This document shows, in pieces, positions 43,401-50,766 of a DNA stretch of 52,563 bases. A model generated the notes under the pieces. The model ran no database searches, was not told where the DNA came from, and was given only the letters and a program-made list of their open reading frames with translations. The stretch is taken from the NCBI GenBank assembly GCA_016839245.1, contig JAEOUN010000040.1, positions 1 through 52,563 of the forward strand. The letters run 5' to 3'. Source of the DNA: Candidatus Thorarchaeota archaeon (GTDB lineage Archaea; Asgardarchaeota; Thorarchaeia; Thorarchaeales; Thorarchaeaceae). The translations under genes were made by a program, and so were the position numbers. The stretch's first letter is position 1, and every line of letters begins with the position of its first letter.

Positions 43401-43474
43401 TAAACAGTGGCGGCAATTGCCAAGATTATCACTGCAGCTATGCCAATGAGGAGTACCCAGCGTAAAACTCTCAC
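40427..43474 (-). CDS. UPF0182 family membrane protein
   Basis: A 1015-residue protein matching the UPF0182/COG1615 family of unknown function. The N-terminal third (about 1-370) carries around seven membrane helices with a cytosolic coiled coil around 270-330; most of the rest (about 370-1000) is extracellular. Family-type stretches are FINQYIIYTHTEGMIV, INFYYGEG, DPYIVIDPSGNIYY, WPEDLYERQLQIAYIYHVTDPNVW and GERVELGDNVIEAYYK. Each corresponds to a recognisable block in bacterial UPF0182 (NRHxVYTHGYG, IYYGE, DPYxVxxxGRLYW, YPEDLFxxQxxxYxxYHMTDP). The C-terminus ends in a beta-rich domain. ATG 43474 starts just before the first membrane helix. The function is not known. Confidence 0.85.
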   Translation of the reverse strand: MRVLRWVLLIGIAAVIILAIAATVYGWFLGQTIYLHTYAVKANVNYWATWTLKNNIFTASLLLAILSSLITIWSRSSFLSFLAALTQTGSAVKTTLDTKTTIVWRVLEFGAFFLYYVSIGGYAITGQNVAFLLMLASDGSISISSEQFATLFALPFAPGTSAQSIQDLIPAIEAYQLYLGLVATLIFVTAARLVISFLTDLMMQRRDIYVIISKTLLIASLVALLEILSVPMWTVNAGTWMSYLALIIALFACLFGSFAFMVIRVRSGDVRQRLKTKISSLENDLVRLQGELMSLKQEYESAALTADEYRTRVGHLMEDRANIANELRRLKLERLIPIGNNPRAFTILSIFLIAIVIMLPLTQGFYYGIQMNGDKYVDWKFNYETHKEIELTNWAAGLSDLQIKSLDDLTSNATPASEIETLGTVRQWDQTASYLRMRNQIGANWMQLADSDIVYFKNHEYWIAPLTFELSTSWTNFINQYIIYTHTEGMIVLDAFSGDLVENDDLVALLNRTEDINFYYGEGTGFSGSVFVNVQNFQEVGNGTFSGDPDYTLRGFESFYYLLTLGPSAWSYLGQDMDMLVERDVSSRVNSILLQGLSADNDPYIVIDPSGNIYYAISIFIDYDLATGYAHENYMRFLGVVLVGIENGEMNFYESPTATDDFFLDNTYRSYYDWKATPDWLQSQIKWPEDLYERQLQIAYIYHVTDPNVWLGGVDFHQDPDDSDTRYVIMTIEGEERFIAYHNAEFKLSAGAESAHNLAGIYVMGCGDKDFGQMTFYRAGESGSSNWLGPTAVVQAFETNDEVRTQLQLWGKHRYGNRLLYHLGGDLFFVVPVFLEVETSTNTVIQKLGGVGLVDARTGERVELGDNVIEAYYKMFGLLNQTVIEEGEVGFESAIFSPTTIISGDFTSLVTLMRNNDNVSHHLYLDIVTPPTNMQYTANFSIQWHGSDVTPILGTSNATFTLDIGNVGSGDLYGTSPSVTVSLASGTVFQQFLIQVILRTEAGVVDQINLFLTVT

Positions 43475-43533
43475 TATGAAAACCTCTCTATCCTTACAAA
43501 ACGAACTATATACGGAAGCATAAGAGGGTAACG

Positions 43534-44040
43534 TTATAAGCTTTGCAAGAGGTGTTTTTGACTTCGGAGCGCAAATGATTTCCCATCGATAGCTCTTGAA
43601 ACTGCGAGGATTCCTTCTAGATGATCATATTCATGTTGCAACAGTTCAGAGAGATCATTCTGTAGATCGAGTGATTGCATCTCCCAGTTCTCATCACGAT
43701 ACTCTATCGTGCATGTTCGATGTCTACGGACATGCACTAATAGATTTGGAAAGCACATACAATCATCCCATATGTCAATCATATCAGTACTGAGATTCTT
43801 GAGAGTTGGATTGACAAAGACAATCGGTTCGTCAATATACATGTAGATTATCCGTTTCTGTTCTCCAATTTGCGGAGCTGCAATGGCACGCCCCACTCCG
43901 TAATCGTTTCGAAATGAGATCAATGTATCATTGAGGTCTGCAACAATATGGTCTATGTTGTGAATCTCTGACTCCTTCACCTTCTCAGATTTTTCATAGA
44001 GGAGCGGATTTCCAAGGAGGAGAATATCTCTAGCTGTCAT
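43534..44040 (-). CDS. Peptide deformylase-like metalloprotein
   Basis: Belongs to the peptide deformylase fold. In the 168-residue product, motif 1 is GVGRAIAAPQIG (Q57), and motif 3 QHEYDHLEG gives H136, E137 and H140 in the HExxH zinc/iron site. Motif 2, normally EGCLS, reads DDCMCFP: the cysteine ligand C94 is kept, but EG is DD and S is C. All metal ligands are therefore present. Deformylases remove N-formyl groups in bacteria, while archaeal initiation does not use formyl-methionine, so this may act on another substrate. ATG 44040 is chosen over TTG 44058. It is divergent from the ferredoxin gene. Confidence 0.85.
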   Translation of the reverse strand: MTARDILLLGNPLLYEKSEKVKESEIHNIDHIVADLNDTLISFRNDYGVGRAIAAPQIGEQKRIIYMYIDEPIVFVNPTLKNLSTDMIDIWDDCMCFPNLLVHVRRHRTCTIEYRDENWEMQSLDLQNDLSELLQHEYDHLEGILAVSRAIDGKSFALRSQKHLLQSL

Positions 44041-44137
44041 TACATGATTAGATAGCAAGAGTAGAATATGAGTCTAACTCAATAATTCCTTGGAGCCTTT
44101 CGATACTAATATCAGGCACAATTTGAATCAGGAAGAT

Positions 44138-44968
44138 ATGGCACGTTCAATGCGGTTTGTCCGACTTTTGAAAAAAGTATTCCCAAAAAAACGGTGGATA
44201 GCCAAGATGACAAGAGTACCACTTCTTGGGCATCTTGTTGACAAGATGTTGTTTGAGGGGGATGATATTATGTATCTCCCCAAGGATTCGGTAGTTCTGA
44301 AGACTATTCAGATTGGAAAGACACTGGAACAACCAGGGGAAACTGCTCTCCCCTCTGAGGTTGTGCATCATTTCATTGAAAAGGCAAACCATCATTGGAT
44401 TATGAATTTCTGTATCTGTCGTGATGCATCGCACTGTAAGGACTATCCAATTGAGTATGGTTGTCTCTTTCTTGGTGAGGCAGTTGAAGGTATCAATCCA
44501 GAACTAGGTCGAAAAGTGACCAAGGAGGAAGCACACGACTATGTCAGGAAATGCAGAGAAGCAGGCCTCATTCACATGATTGGTCGAAATAAACTGGATT
44601 CCTCATGGTTAGGAGTTTCGCCTGGAGAAAAACTGTTGAGTATCTGCAACTGCTGCCCCTGCTGTTGCCTCTGGAATGTGTTACCAGATATAAATCCCAA
44701 AATAGGGAGGAAAGTGACTAAGATGCCAGGTGTTGACGTTAAAGTCACAGAAGACTGTGTGGGATGCGGCACCTGTATAGAAGCAAATGTGTGTTTTGTT
44801 GACGCCATTGCGTTAGCTGATGGAAAAGCGGTAATCAATGAACAATGTCGGGGCTGTGGTCGATGTGTTGAAGTCTGTCCAAATGATGCAATAGAGATGA
44901 TCATAGATGAAGACAAATTCATTGGAGAGTCTATTGAGAGAGTATCATCAGTAGTAGATGTCGAATAG
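44138..44968 (+). CDS. Cysteine-rich protein with C-terminal two-cluster ferredoxin domain
   Basis: A 276-residue iron-sulphur protein. The C-terminal region has a two-cluster ferredoxin: C207xxC210xxC213x5C219 and C237xxC240xxC243xxxC247P. In addition the N-terminal part has C92, C94, C100 and C109, and a stretch ICNCCPCCC with C170, C172, C173, C175, C176 and C177, so further metal sites are likely. Residues 1-50 are basic and amphipathic (RLLKKVFPKKRW), which may bind membranes or nucleic acid. ATG 44138 has AGGA directly upstream; the frame opens at TTG 44090. It is probably an electron-transfer protein; the partner is unknown. Confidence 0.8.
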   Translation: MARSMRFVRLLKKVFPKKRWIAKMTRVPLLGHLVDKMLFEGDDIMYLPKDSVVLKTIQIGKTLEQPGETALPSEVVHHFIEKANHHWIMNFCICRDASHCKDYPIEYGCLFLGEAVEGINPELGRKVTKEEAHDYVRKCREAGLIHMIGRNKLDSSWLGVSPGEKLLSICNCCPCCCLWNVLPDINPKIGRKVTKMPGVDVKVTEDCVGCGTCIEANVCFVDAIALADGKAVINEQCRGCGRCVEVCPNDAIEMIIDEDKFIGESIERVSSVVDVE

Positions 44969-45004
44969 TCAAGTGGGAATCTTTTTTACTAAGTAGAAAA
45001 GGCA

Positions 45005-45019
45005 GCTCTTTGTCAGAGC
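45005..45019. other. Small hairpin before the nucleotide-sugar dehydrogenase
   Basis: GCTCT (45005-45009) pairs with AGAGC (45015-45019) around TTGTC. It lies in the 80-base gap after the ferredoxin gene, directly upstream of the next gene's Shine-Dalgarno. A run of six T at about 44982-44987 precedes it and could end the ferredoxin transcript. The role is uncertain. Confidence 0.25.
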
Positions 45020-45048
45020 AATGAGCATACTATGAGGACGTGTCAATA

Positions 45049-46401
45049 GTGACTAAAATTGTTGTTATTGGAATGGGTTATGTTGGAATTCCATGTGCTG
45101 TCCTTTTAGCAGATGTTGAAGGATTTCAAGTCACTGGATTACAGAGAAGGTCACAGCGATCTGGTTGGAAGATTGAAGCCCTGAATCAGGGAAGGTCTCC
45201 ATTTGAAGGAGATGAACCAGGTCTTGCGGAACTCATAGCTAAAGTTGTGAAAAAAGGAACATTCTCTGTGACTGATGACGTTACTGTATTGGAGAGTGCA
45301 GATGTCATTCTCATTGATGTACAGACCCCAACTGATGACAACCATATTCCGCAGTATCATTCACTAAGACAGGTCAGTGAACAGATAGGAAAACACATGA
45401 AAAAGGGAACATTGGTCGTTGTAGAATCAACTGTGGCACCAGGAACTACACAGAATGTGGTCCAGAAGATTATTGAGGAACATTCTGGATTCCATGGCGG
45501 CGAAGATTTCGATCTTGCCTTTGCATATGAACGAGTGATGCCAGGGAAGCTGATCAACAATATAGTATACCTACCGCGAATTGTGGGAGGAATAACACCA
45601 AAGAGTGCTGAACGCGCAGTAGAGATTTATTCAAAGATAATGAAAGCACATATACATACAACCGATGTTCTGACTGCGGAACTCTCAAAGACAATAGAAA
45701 ATGCATATCGTGATGTGAATATTGCATTTGTAAATGAGATGGCACTTGTATGCGAGAGTCTGGGAGTAAATGTCTACGAGGTAATTGACCTAGTAAACGA
45801 ACTACCTAATCGGATGCTACATATCCCAGGAGCAGGAGTTGGAGGACACTGTTTACCCAAGGATACATGGTTGCTTCGTTTTGGTCTGAATGAATATGGA
45901 GTACACAAGATGGAACCTCGTTTCATTACACTTGCGCGAGAGATAAACAACCAGATGCCTATCCATATGGCACACTTGATTGAAGATGCCCTCCTTTCAA
46001 AGCGTATTCCTCTTCATGATGCCACTATTACAGTCTTGGGTGCTGCATATCTGGAGAACTCTGATGATACAAGAAACACGCCAGCGGCAAGTCTTGTTAA
46101 TCATCTTGAGGCAAAAGGAGCTACTGTAATAATACACGATCCTCATGTTCGAAATTGGGAATTTGGACCTCAAGTAATTGAAAAGGATTTCAACAAGGCA
46201 GTTCAAGATTCAGACTGTATTGCTATTGTTACAAAACATAGAGAATACATGAATATTGATTTCGATGATTTACGTAGGCTGATGAGAACGCCAATTATCG
46301 TTGATGGCCGGAATATATTCAACGAAAAGATTGTCGCGGAGAGAGGATTTGAGTATAGAGGAATTGGAAAATCAGGCGCAAGATATGAGTATGAGGAATG
46401 A
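45049..46401 (+). CDS. Nucleotide-sugar dehydrogenase (UDP-Glc/GlcNAc/ManNAc 6-dehydrogenase)
   Basis: An NAD-dependent four-electron oxidase of UDP-sugars to UDP-uronic acids. The 450-residue protein has the N-terminal NAD motif GMGYVG, VQTPT and ESTVAPGTT, the AELSKTIENAYRDVNIAFVNE segment with the catalytic lysine/asparagine region, the catalytic cysteine C268 in GVGGHCLPKD, and the C-terminal UDP-binding domain (ENSDDTRNTPA). The sequence resembles the WecC/VipA type (UDP-ManNAc or UDP-GlcNAc). GTG 45049 is preferred, about 10 bases after GAGGA; GTG 45040 is too close to it. It supplies uronic acids for glycans. It starts a single-gene unit converging on apgM. Confidence 0.92.
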   Translation: MTKIVVIGMGYVGIPCAVLLADVEGFQVTGLQRRSQRSGWKIEALNQGRSPFEGDEPGLAELIAKVVKKGTFSVTDDVTVLESADVILIDVQTPTDDNHIPQYHSLRQVSEQIGKHMKKGTLVVVESTVAPGTTQNVVQKIIEEHSGFHGGEDFDLAFAYERVMPGKLINNIVYLPRIVGGITPKSAERAVEIYSKIMKAHIHTTDVLTAELSKTIENAYRDVNIAFVNEMALVCESLGVNVYEVIDLVNELPNRMLHIPGAGVGGHCLPKDTWLLRFGLNEYGVHKMEPRFITLAREINNQMPIHMAHLIEDALLSKRIPLHDATITVLGAAYLENSDDTRNTPAASLVNHLEAKGATVIIHDPHVRNWEFGPQVIEKDFNKAVQDSDCIAIVTKHREYMNIDFDDLRRLMRTPIIVDGRNIFNEKIVAERGFEYRGIGKSGARYEYEE

Positions 46402-46456
46402 ACATCTCCTCATCACTATTCAAGCAGAGCCAATCACTTTACCAATTCCCCTAAGA

Positions 46457-47698
46457 CTAGGCGCCATATTTCTCGATATATCCCGCATATCCAAGGAGTA
46501 GTGGCATAACATCAAGACCACGAATAGTGTTTAGACCGCCCCCGAAGGCATCAATCTCAGAAAACTTCTCTACCTGGTCTGAACGTATGAAGTCGGCCCA
46601 GAGAATAATGGGAACTGGGTCACAGGCATGCTCTTTCATCATTATAGGTGTTGAGTGGTCGCCAGTGATAGCTATCACAATCTTATCACCAACTGCATCT
46701 ATAATCTTGCCAACCAGCTCATCTGTTTTCTCAATTGCCAAGATTTTCTCCCTGTAATTGCCATCATGGCTCGCGTTATCTGTTGCCTTGATATGGACAA
46801 AGATGTAATCATAATCGGAATTGATGCATTCAATGGTTTTCATCGCTATGTTATGAAAGTTCGTCGAGATTGTTCCAGTCTGTCCTTCGACAAGTACATG
46901 CTCCATCCCAACGTACTTTGCAGTCCCAATGTATAATGCACCTCCGGCAATGACTGCACATCGTATATTGAATTTCTCTTGGAGTGAAGGAATCTCCTCA
47001 TGGCGACCAGGACCGCGTATGAGAATGATGTTGGCTGGAGGTAAGCCCCGTTTCTCACGTTCTTTGTTAACATCAAGATCCTTCAGACGGTCATTGACTT
47101 CAATCATCAACTTGTTTATGATTTTGGCAGTCTTCTTTGCATCAGGTGATAGAGCTTTGCACTCCAAGATCCGCTTTCCAGTCTCATGAGGATCAACATC
47201 TGTAATCTTATCAGAAAGTCCATCGCCTCTGAGGACCATTGCACCTCGATGCTCAACTGTCGCTAGAAAGCGAACTGTGGCACCATCTATTTCAATGCCA
47301 TCAATCTGTTCCTGTAAAATCCTCTGTTCCTCTGAAGTGAATGTCCTTCCGGCTCGTCTATCGGTCACAACAAGATTCGAATCAACAGTTGCAAAATTCG
47401 TACGGAATGCAATATCGCCAGGTTTAGACTCGAGACCCGATCCGAGAGTCTCAAGTGGTCCTCGACCTTTATAGTAAACTCTGGGATCATAGCCGAATAA
47501 TGCAAGGTGAGCAGCATCACTACCAGGAGTCAATCCAGGACCAATTACATCAATCAATCCGTTTAGACCATTCTTAGCTAGACGATCAAAGACAGGTGTC
47601 TTAGCAGCCTGAAGAGGAGTCTTTCCATTGAGCTCAGGAAGTGGTCTATCACCTAATCCATCCATTACTACTAAGACTGCTTTTCGTCTAGCACTCAA
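46457..47698 (-). CDS. apgM: Archaeal 2,3-BPG-independent phosphoglycerate mutase
   Basis: Interconverts 3-phosphoglycerate and 2-phosphoglycerate in glycolysis and gluconeogenesis. The 413-residue alkaline-phosphatase-superfamily protein has MDGLGDRP with metal ligand D13, the catalytic serine S60 in TPGSDAAHLALFGYD, GRGPLETLGSG, IHIKATDNASHDGN-type metal residues, and GDHSTP near residue 345. Archaeal ApgM is shorter than bacterial GpmI (about 510). The TTG at 47698 fits the family N-terminus and has GGAGG within the end of the enolase gene; the frame opens at TTG 47716, which would overlap that site. It is translated directly after enolase. Confidence 0.93.
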   Translation of the reverse strand: MSARRKAVLVVMDGLGDRPLPELNGKTPLQAAKTPVFDRLAKNGLNGLIDVIGPGLTPGSDAAHLALFGYDPRVYYKGRGPLETLGSGLESKPGDIAFRTNFATVDSNLVVTDRRAGRTFTSEEQRILQEQIDGIEIDGATVRFLATVEHRGAMVLRGDGLSDKITDVDPHETGKRILECKALSPDAKKTAKIINKLMIEVNDRLKDLDVNKEREKRGLPPANIILIRGPGRHEEIPSLQEKFNIRCAVIAGGALYIGTAKYVGMEHVLVEGQTGTISTNFHNIAMKTIECINSDYDYIFVHIKATDNASHDGNYREKILAIEKTDELVGKIIDAVGDKIVIAITGDHSTPIMMKEHACDPVPIILWADFIRSDQVEKFSEIDAFGGGLNTIRGLDVMPLLLGYAGYIEKYGA

Positions 47699-47700
47699 TC

Positions 47701-48999
47701 CTAGAAGTTCCTCCAAGCTGTTCTGAATTCATTTCCAGGATATGCACACTCACCACCAAGAAGGTCGTGTATCTCAAGAAGTCGATTATATTTTGCTACG
47801 CGATCACTCCTCGCAGGTGCGCCAGTCTTGATTTGACCATTCGAGAGTGCCACGGAGAGGTCGGATATGAAGGTATCAGTGGTCTCTCCACTCCTATGAC
47901 TAACAACAACAGCCCATCCAGCGTCATTAGCTATTTTGGCAGATTCAACAGCTTCCGTCACCGTCCCAATTTGGTTTACTTTCAAAAGAAGCGCATTCCC
48001 TGCGCGTTCCTCAATCGCCCGTCTCACAATAGCAGGATTGGATACCGTTAGGTCATCAGTGACAATCTGTGCTCTTGTCTTTCGAACGTAGGCATTGAAA
48101 TCGCCAAAGGATTCCTCCTCAAAGGGATCTTCGACAGTGAGAAGTGGATAGCTTCTCTCAAGATCAATATAAAAGTCAAGTAACTCGCCAGCTTCGAGTT
48201 GTTCTCCATCAATTGAATAGACTCCATTATTAAAGAATCCACTTGCTGCTGCATCAATTCCCAAGACTACTTCCTTCTTGGGTTTGTATCCTGCCTCATT
48301 AATGGCATCCATAATAGCGTTAAAGGCATCTCGTGTGGATTTAAGACCGAACCCACAGAAGCCACCTTCATCACCTACATGTTTACTCATTCGTCCATAT
48401 TTTTCGATAAGAAACTTCCCGAGAGTATGATAGACTTCGCTTATACAACGGAGACCTTCTGGGAAACTTTTCGGACCTACTGGTAGAATCATGAATTCTT
48501 GGATTGCAAGATCATTTCCTGCATGAGCACCACCATTGATTACATTGGACATCGGTACTGGCTGCAAATACTTCACAGGTTTACCAATTACTTGGGTTCG
48601 TAGATATTCAAAAAGTTCCATATGTAAGTGAGCTGCAGCAGCCACGGCAGTTGCCATTGAAACTGAAAGAACTGCATTTGCTCCAAGCTGTCCTTTGCCC
48701 TTACTTGGATCAAGATTTAGAAGAGCTTCATCAACTGTTTTCTGAGATGTCGGGTCTACTTCTAGCATAGCTTCAGCGATAGTAGTATTGACATTTCTAA
48801 CAGCACGAGTCACACCTTTGCCCTTGTACCTTTTTCCACCATCACGGAGCTCAACTGCTTCATGAACACCTGTCGATGCACCGCTGGGAACCTTGGCATT
48901 ACCAACTACACCATCGGAGAGAACTACTTTCGTCATAATTGTAGGATTTCCTCGAGAATCAAGAATTTCTATTGCGTGGATCTTTGTGATTTCTACCAT
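47701..48999 (-). CDS. eno: Enolase
   Basis: Dehydrates 2-phosphoglycerate to phosphoenolpyruvate. The 432-residue protein is complete. Metal ligands D249 (GIDAA), E290 (TVEDPF) and D315/D316 (VTDD) are present; catalytic E211 (GDEGG), K340 (LKVNQIG), H368 and the SHRSGET loop (367-373) are all seen, as are the N-terminal SRGNPT (15-20) and PSGASTG (38-44). ATG 48999 has GGTGA upstream. Eno and apgM form an operon with adjoining ends. A minus-strand TATAAAAT box near 49083-49090 is the likely promoter. Confidence 0.97.
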   Translation of the reverse strand: MVEITKIHAIEILDSRGNPTIMTKVVLSDGVVGNAKVPSGASTGVHEAVELRDGGKRYKGKGVTRAVRNVNTTIAEAMLEVDPTSQKTVDEALLNLDPSKGKGQLGANAVLSVSMATAVAAAAHLHMELFEYLRTQVIGKPVKYLQPVPMSNVINGGAHAGNDLAIQEFMILPVGPKSFPEGLRCISEVYHTLGKFLIEKYGRMSKHVGDEGGFCGFGLKSTRDAFNAIMDAINEAGYKPKKEVVLGIDAAASGFFNNGVYSIDGEQLEAGELLDFYIDLERSYPLLTVEDPFEEESFGDFNAYVRKTRAQIVTDDLTVSNPAIVRRAIEERAGNALLLKVNQIGTVTEAVESAKIANDAGWAVVVSHRSGETTDTFISDLSVALSNGQIKTGAPARSDRVAKYNRLLEIHDLLGGECAYPGNEFRTAWRNF

Positions 49000-49082
49000 C
49001 CTGGGTCACCAAATATGAATTATTCTAGCAATTTATCTATGATTAGACACTATACCTTGGATTTATGTCAATCCATGTGTCT

Positions 49083-49103
49083 ATTTTATAGAATTGTATA
49101 AAG
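49083..49103. promoter_or_regulatory. Back-to-back TATA boxes for eno (minus) and pyk (plus)
   Basis: A TATAAAAT box on the minus strand (complement of 49083-49090) faces eno, and TATAAAG at about 49097-49103 on the plus strand faces pyk, whose start is 49167. The spacing allows leaders of roughly 35-65 bases. This would allow coordinated control of the lower glycolytic genes. Assigned by sequence pattern and position only. Confidence 0.4.
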
Positions 49104-49166
49104 AGCAAGCTCTAATATACTCGATTATTATTCCAGTTGATAATTGGTACTAATGAGGTTAGTGTA

Positions 49167-50600
49167 ATGGTGTTTGATCAAACGCGCTCAAAAATAGTAT
49201 GCACAATTGGTCCTGCTTCTCGATCAAAGAAAGTACTCGAAGAGCTTGTTGAAGCAGGTATGGATGTAGTACGACTGAATCTATCTCACGAAGACCATGC
49301 CTCTGCAAGAAAGACCTTCGATACAATTCGATCCATTGATGATAGAATTCCCATTCTCTTTGACCTTCAGGGACCAAAGATACGCATAGGAGAATTGAAA
49401 AAACCAGTCACACTAGCCACAGGTCAGGAGTTCATCATCTCAACAGAAGACTTTGTTGGAGATGAGACCCGGGTCTCCATTTCATACAAAGACTTACCCC
49501 ATGATGTAAAACAAGGGGATATAATCGCACTCAACGATGGAATCATAAGACTCGCTGTTAAGAGAATTGAAGATACTGAGGTGATTACAGAGGTCACCTA
49601 TGGAGGACCACTATCCAGCAGAAAAGGTGCTAACATACCTGGTATCAAGCTCTCATGCAAAGTCCCCACTGAAGAAGACATCAAGGATCTAGAATTGGCC
49701 GCTCAGCTAGAACCAGACCTCATAGCATTATCCTTTGTAACGGATAAGGAAGATATCATCAAGCTACGAGAGATACTCGATGCAAATGGACCAAAAGATG
49801 CATGGGTTATACCAAAGATTGAGCACAAACTAGCATGTCAAAATTTTGACGAGATTCTCAAAATGTCAGATGGTGTAATGATTGCCCGTGGAGACCTCGG
49901 AATCGAAGTACCTATTGAAGAAGTACCTATTCTTCAGAGAGAATTAATTCGACGAGCAAACATCTGGGCTAAACCAGTCATTGTTGCCACCCACATGTTG
50001 GAATCGATGATCGAGGAGATGATACCTACAAGGGCAGAGGTGAGCGATGTCGCTCATGCAGTCCTTGAGAGAGCAGACGCAGTAATGCTCAGTGGCGAGA
50101 CCGCTATCGGTCACGATCCAGTTGGAGCGGTCACGATGATGAATCGGATAATCAAACGTGCAGAACAGGTTTTGCCAACAGAGGACCCTATTACAATGAC
50201 CTCGCCACAGAGAATGATTGTTGAGATAGTTGGCAATCTTGCATACAACGCAGTCAATCTCATTCCTGACAAGGTCGATGGGATCATCACTGCAACACGA
50301 ACAGGCTATACTGCAAGGTGGATCTCTAAATTCCGACCTCCAACCAGTATCTATGCTGTGTCAGCAGACACTCGAGTTGCACGACGGTTGGGACTTGTCT
50401 GGGGAGTCTATCCTATTATGCTCGAACAGGAACGTGGGAGTGTCGATGACTTGGTTAAAACCGCAACGAAGTATATCTACGAACAAGGATTCATCCATCA
50501 TGACAAAGACATTGTCTTCACTTCAGGAGTGCAGATGATTCCAGGAAGGACCAATGTCGTTGGCGTCTTTCATATCAAAGACCTTGTTGGCAAACAATGA
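49167..50600 (+). CDS. pyk: Pyruvate kinase
   Basis: Converts phosphoenolpyruvate and ADP to pyruvate and ATP. The 477-residue protein has the N-terminal RSKIVCTIGPAS (7-18), VVRLNLSH with R36 and N38, the active-site IPKIEHK with K217, and the MIARGDLGIEVP (238-249) block with D243. VATHMLESM reads H where most enzymes have Q (ATQMLESM). The C-terminal domain is present with TRTGYTARWISKFRPP. ATG 49167 has GAGGT seven bases upstream; the open frame starts at ATG 49137. It is divergent from the eno-apgM operon, so the last three glycolytic steps lie together. Confidence 0.97.
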   Translation: MVFDQTRSKIVCTIGPASRSKKVLEELVEAGMDVVRLNLSHEDHASARKTFDTIRSIDDRIPILFDLQGPKIRIGELKKPVTLATGQEFIISTEDFVGDETRVSISYKDLPHDVKQGDIIALNDGIIRLAVKRIEDTEVITEVTYGGPLSSRKGANIPGIKLSCKVPTEEDIKDLELAAQLEPDLIALSFVTDKEDIIKLREILDANGPKDAWVIPKIEHKLACQNFDEILKMSDGVMIARGDLGIEVPIEEVPILQRELIRRANIWAKPVIVATHMLESMIEEMIPTRAEVSDVAHAVLERADAVMLSGETAIGHDPVGAVTMMNRIIKRAEQVLPTEDPITMTSPQRMIVEIVGNLAYNAVNLIPDKVDGIITATRTGYTARWISKFRPPTSIYAVSADTRVARRLGLVWGVYPIMLEQERGSVDDLVKTATKYIYEQGFIHHDKDIVFTSGVQMIPGRTNVVGVFHIKDLVGKQ

Positions 50601-50702
50601 ATCGAATCATATACTTGCTAGTTATTCAATTACAGATGAATTCAAGGATAACAAAATAACGGCATGAAGATGTGACGCGAATATGCTGATGGTTAGTTTG
50701 AC

Positions 50703-50711
50703 TTTATATAT
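50703..50711 (+). promoter_or_regulatory. TATA box before the second epimerase
   Basis: TTTATATAT lies about 56 bases upstream of the GTG start at 50767. A start of transcription near 50735 would leave a leader of about 30 bases containing the GGAGAGAG ribosome-binding site. The rest of the gap after pyk (from 50601) holds no gene I can support. Confidence 0.45.
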
Positions 50712-50766
50712 CAAGTAAGACTTATGAAGCGACTAGAATTAAGACGCAGGAGAGAGTGCATATAGA

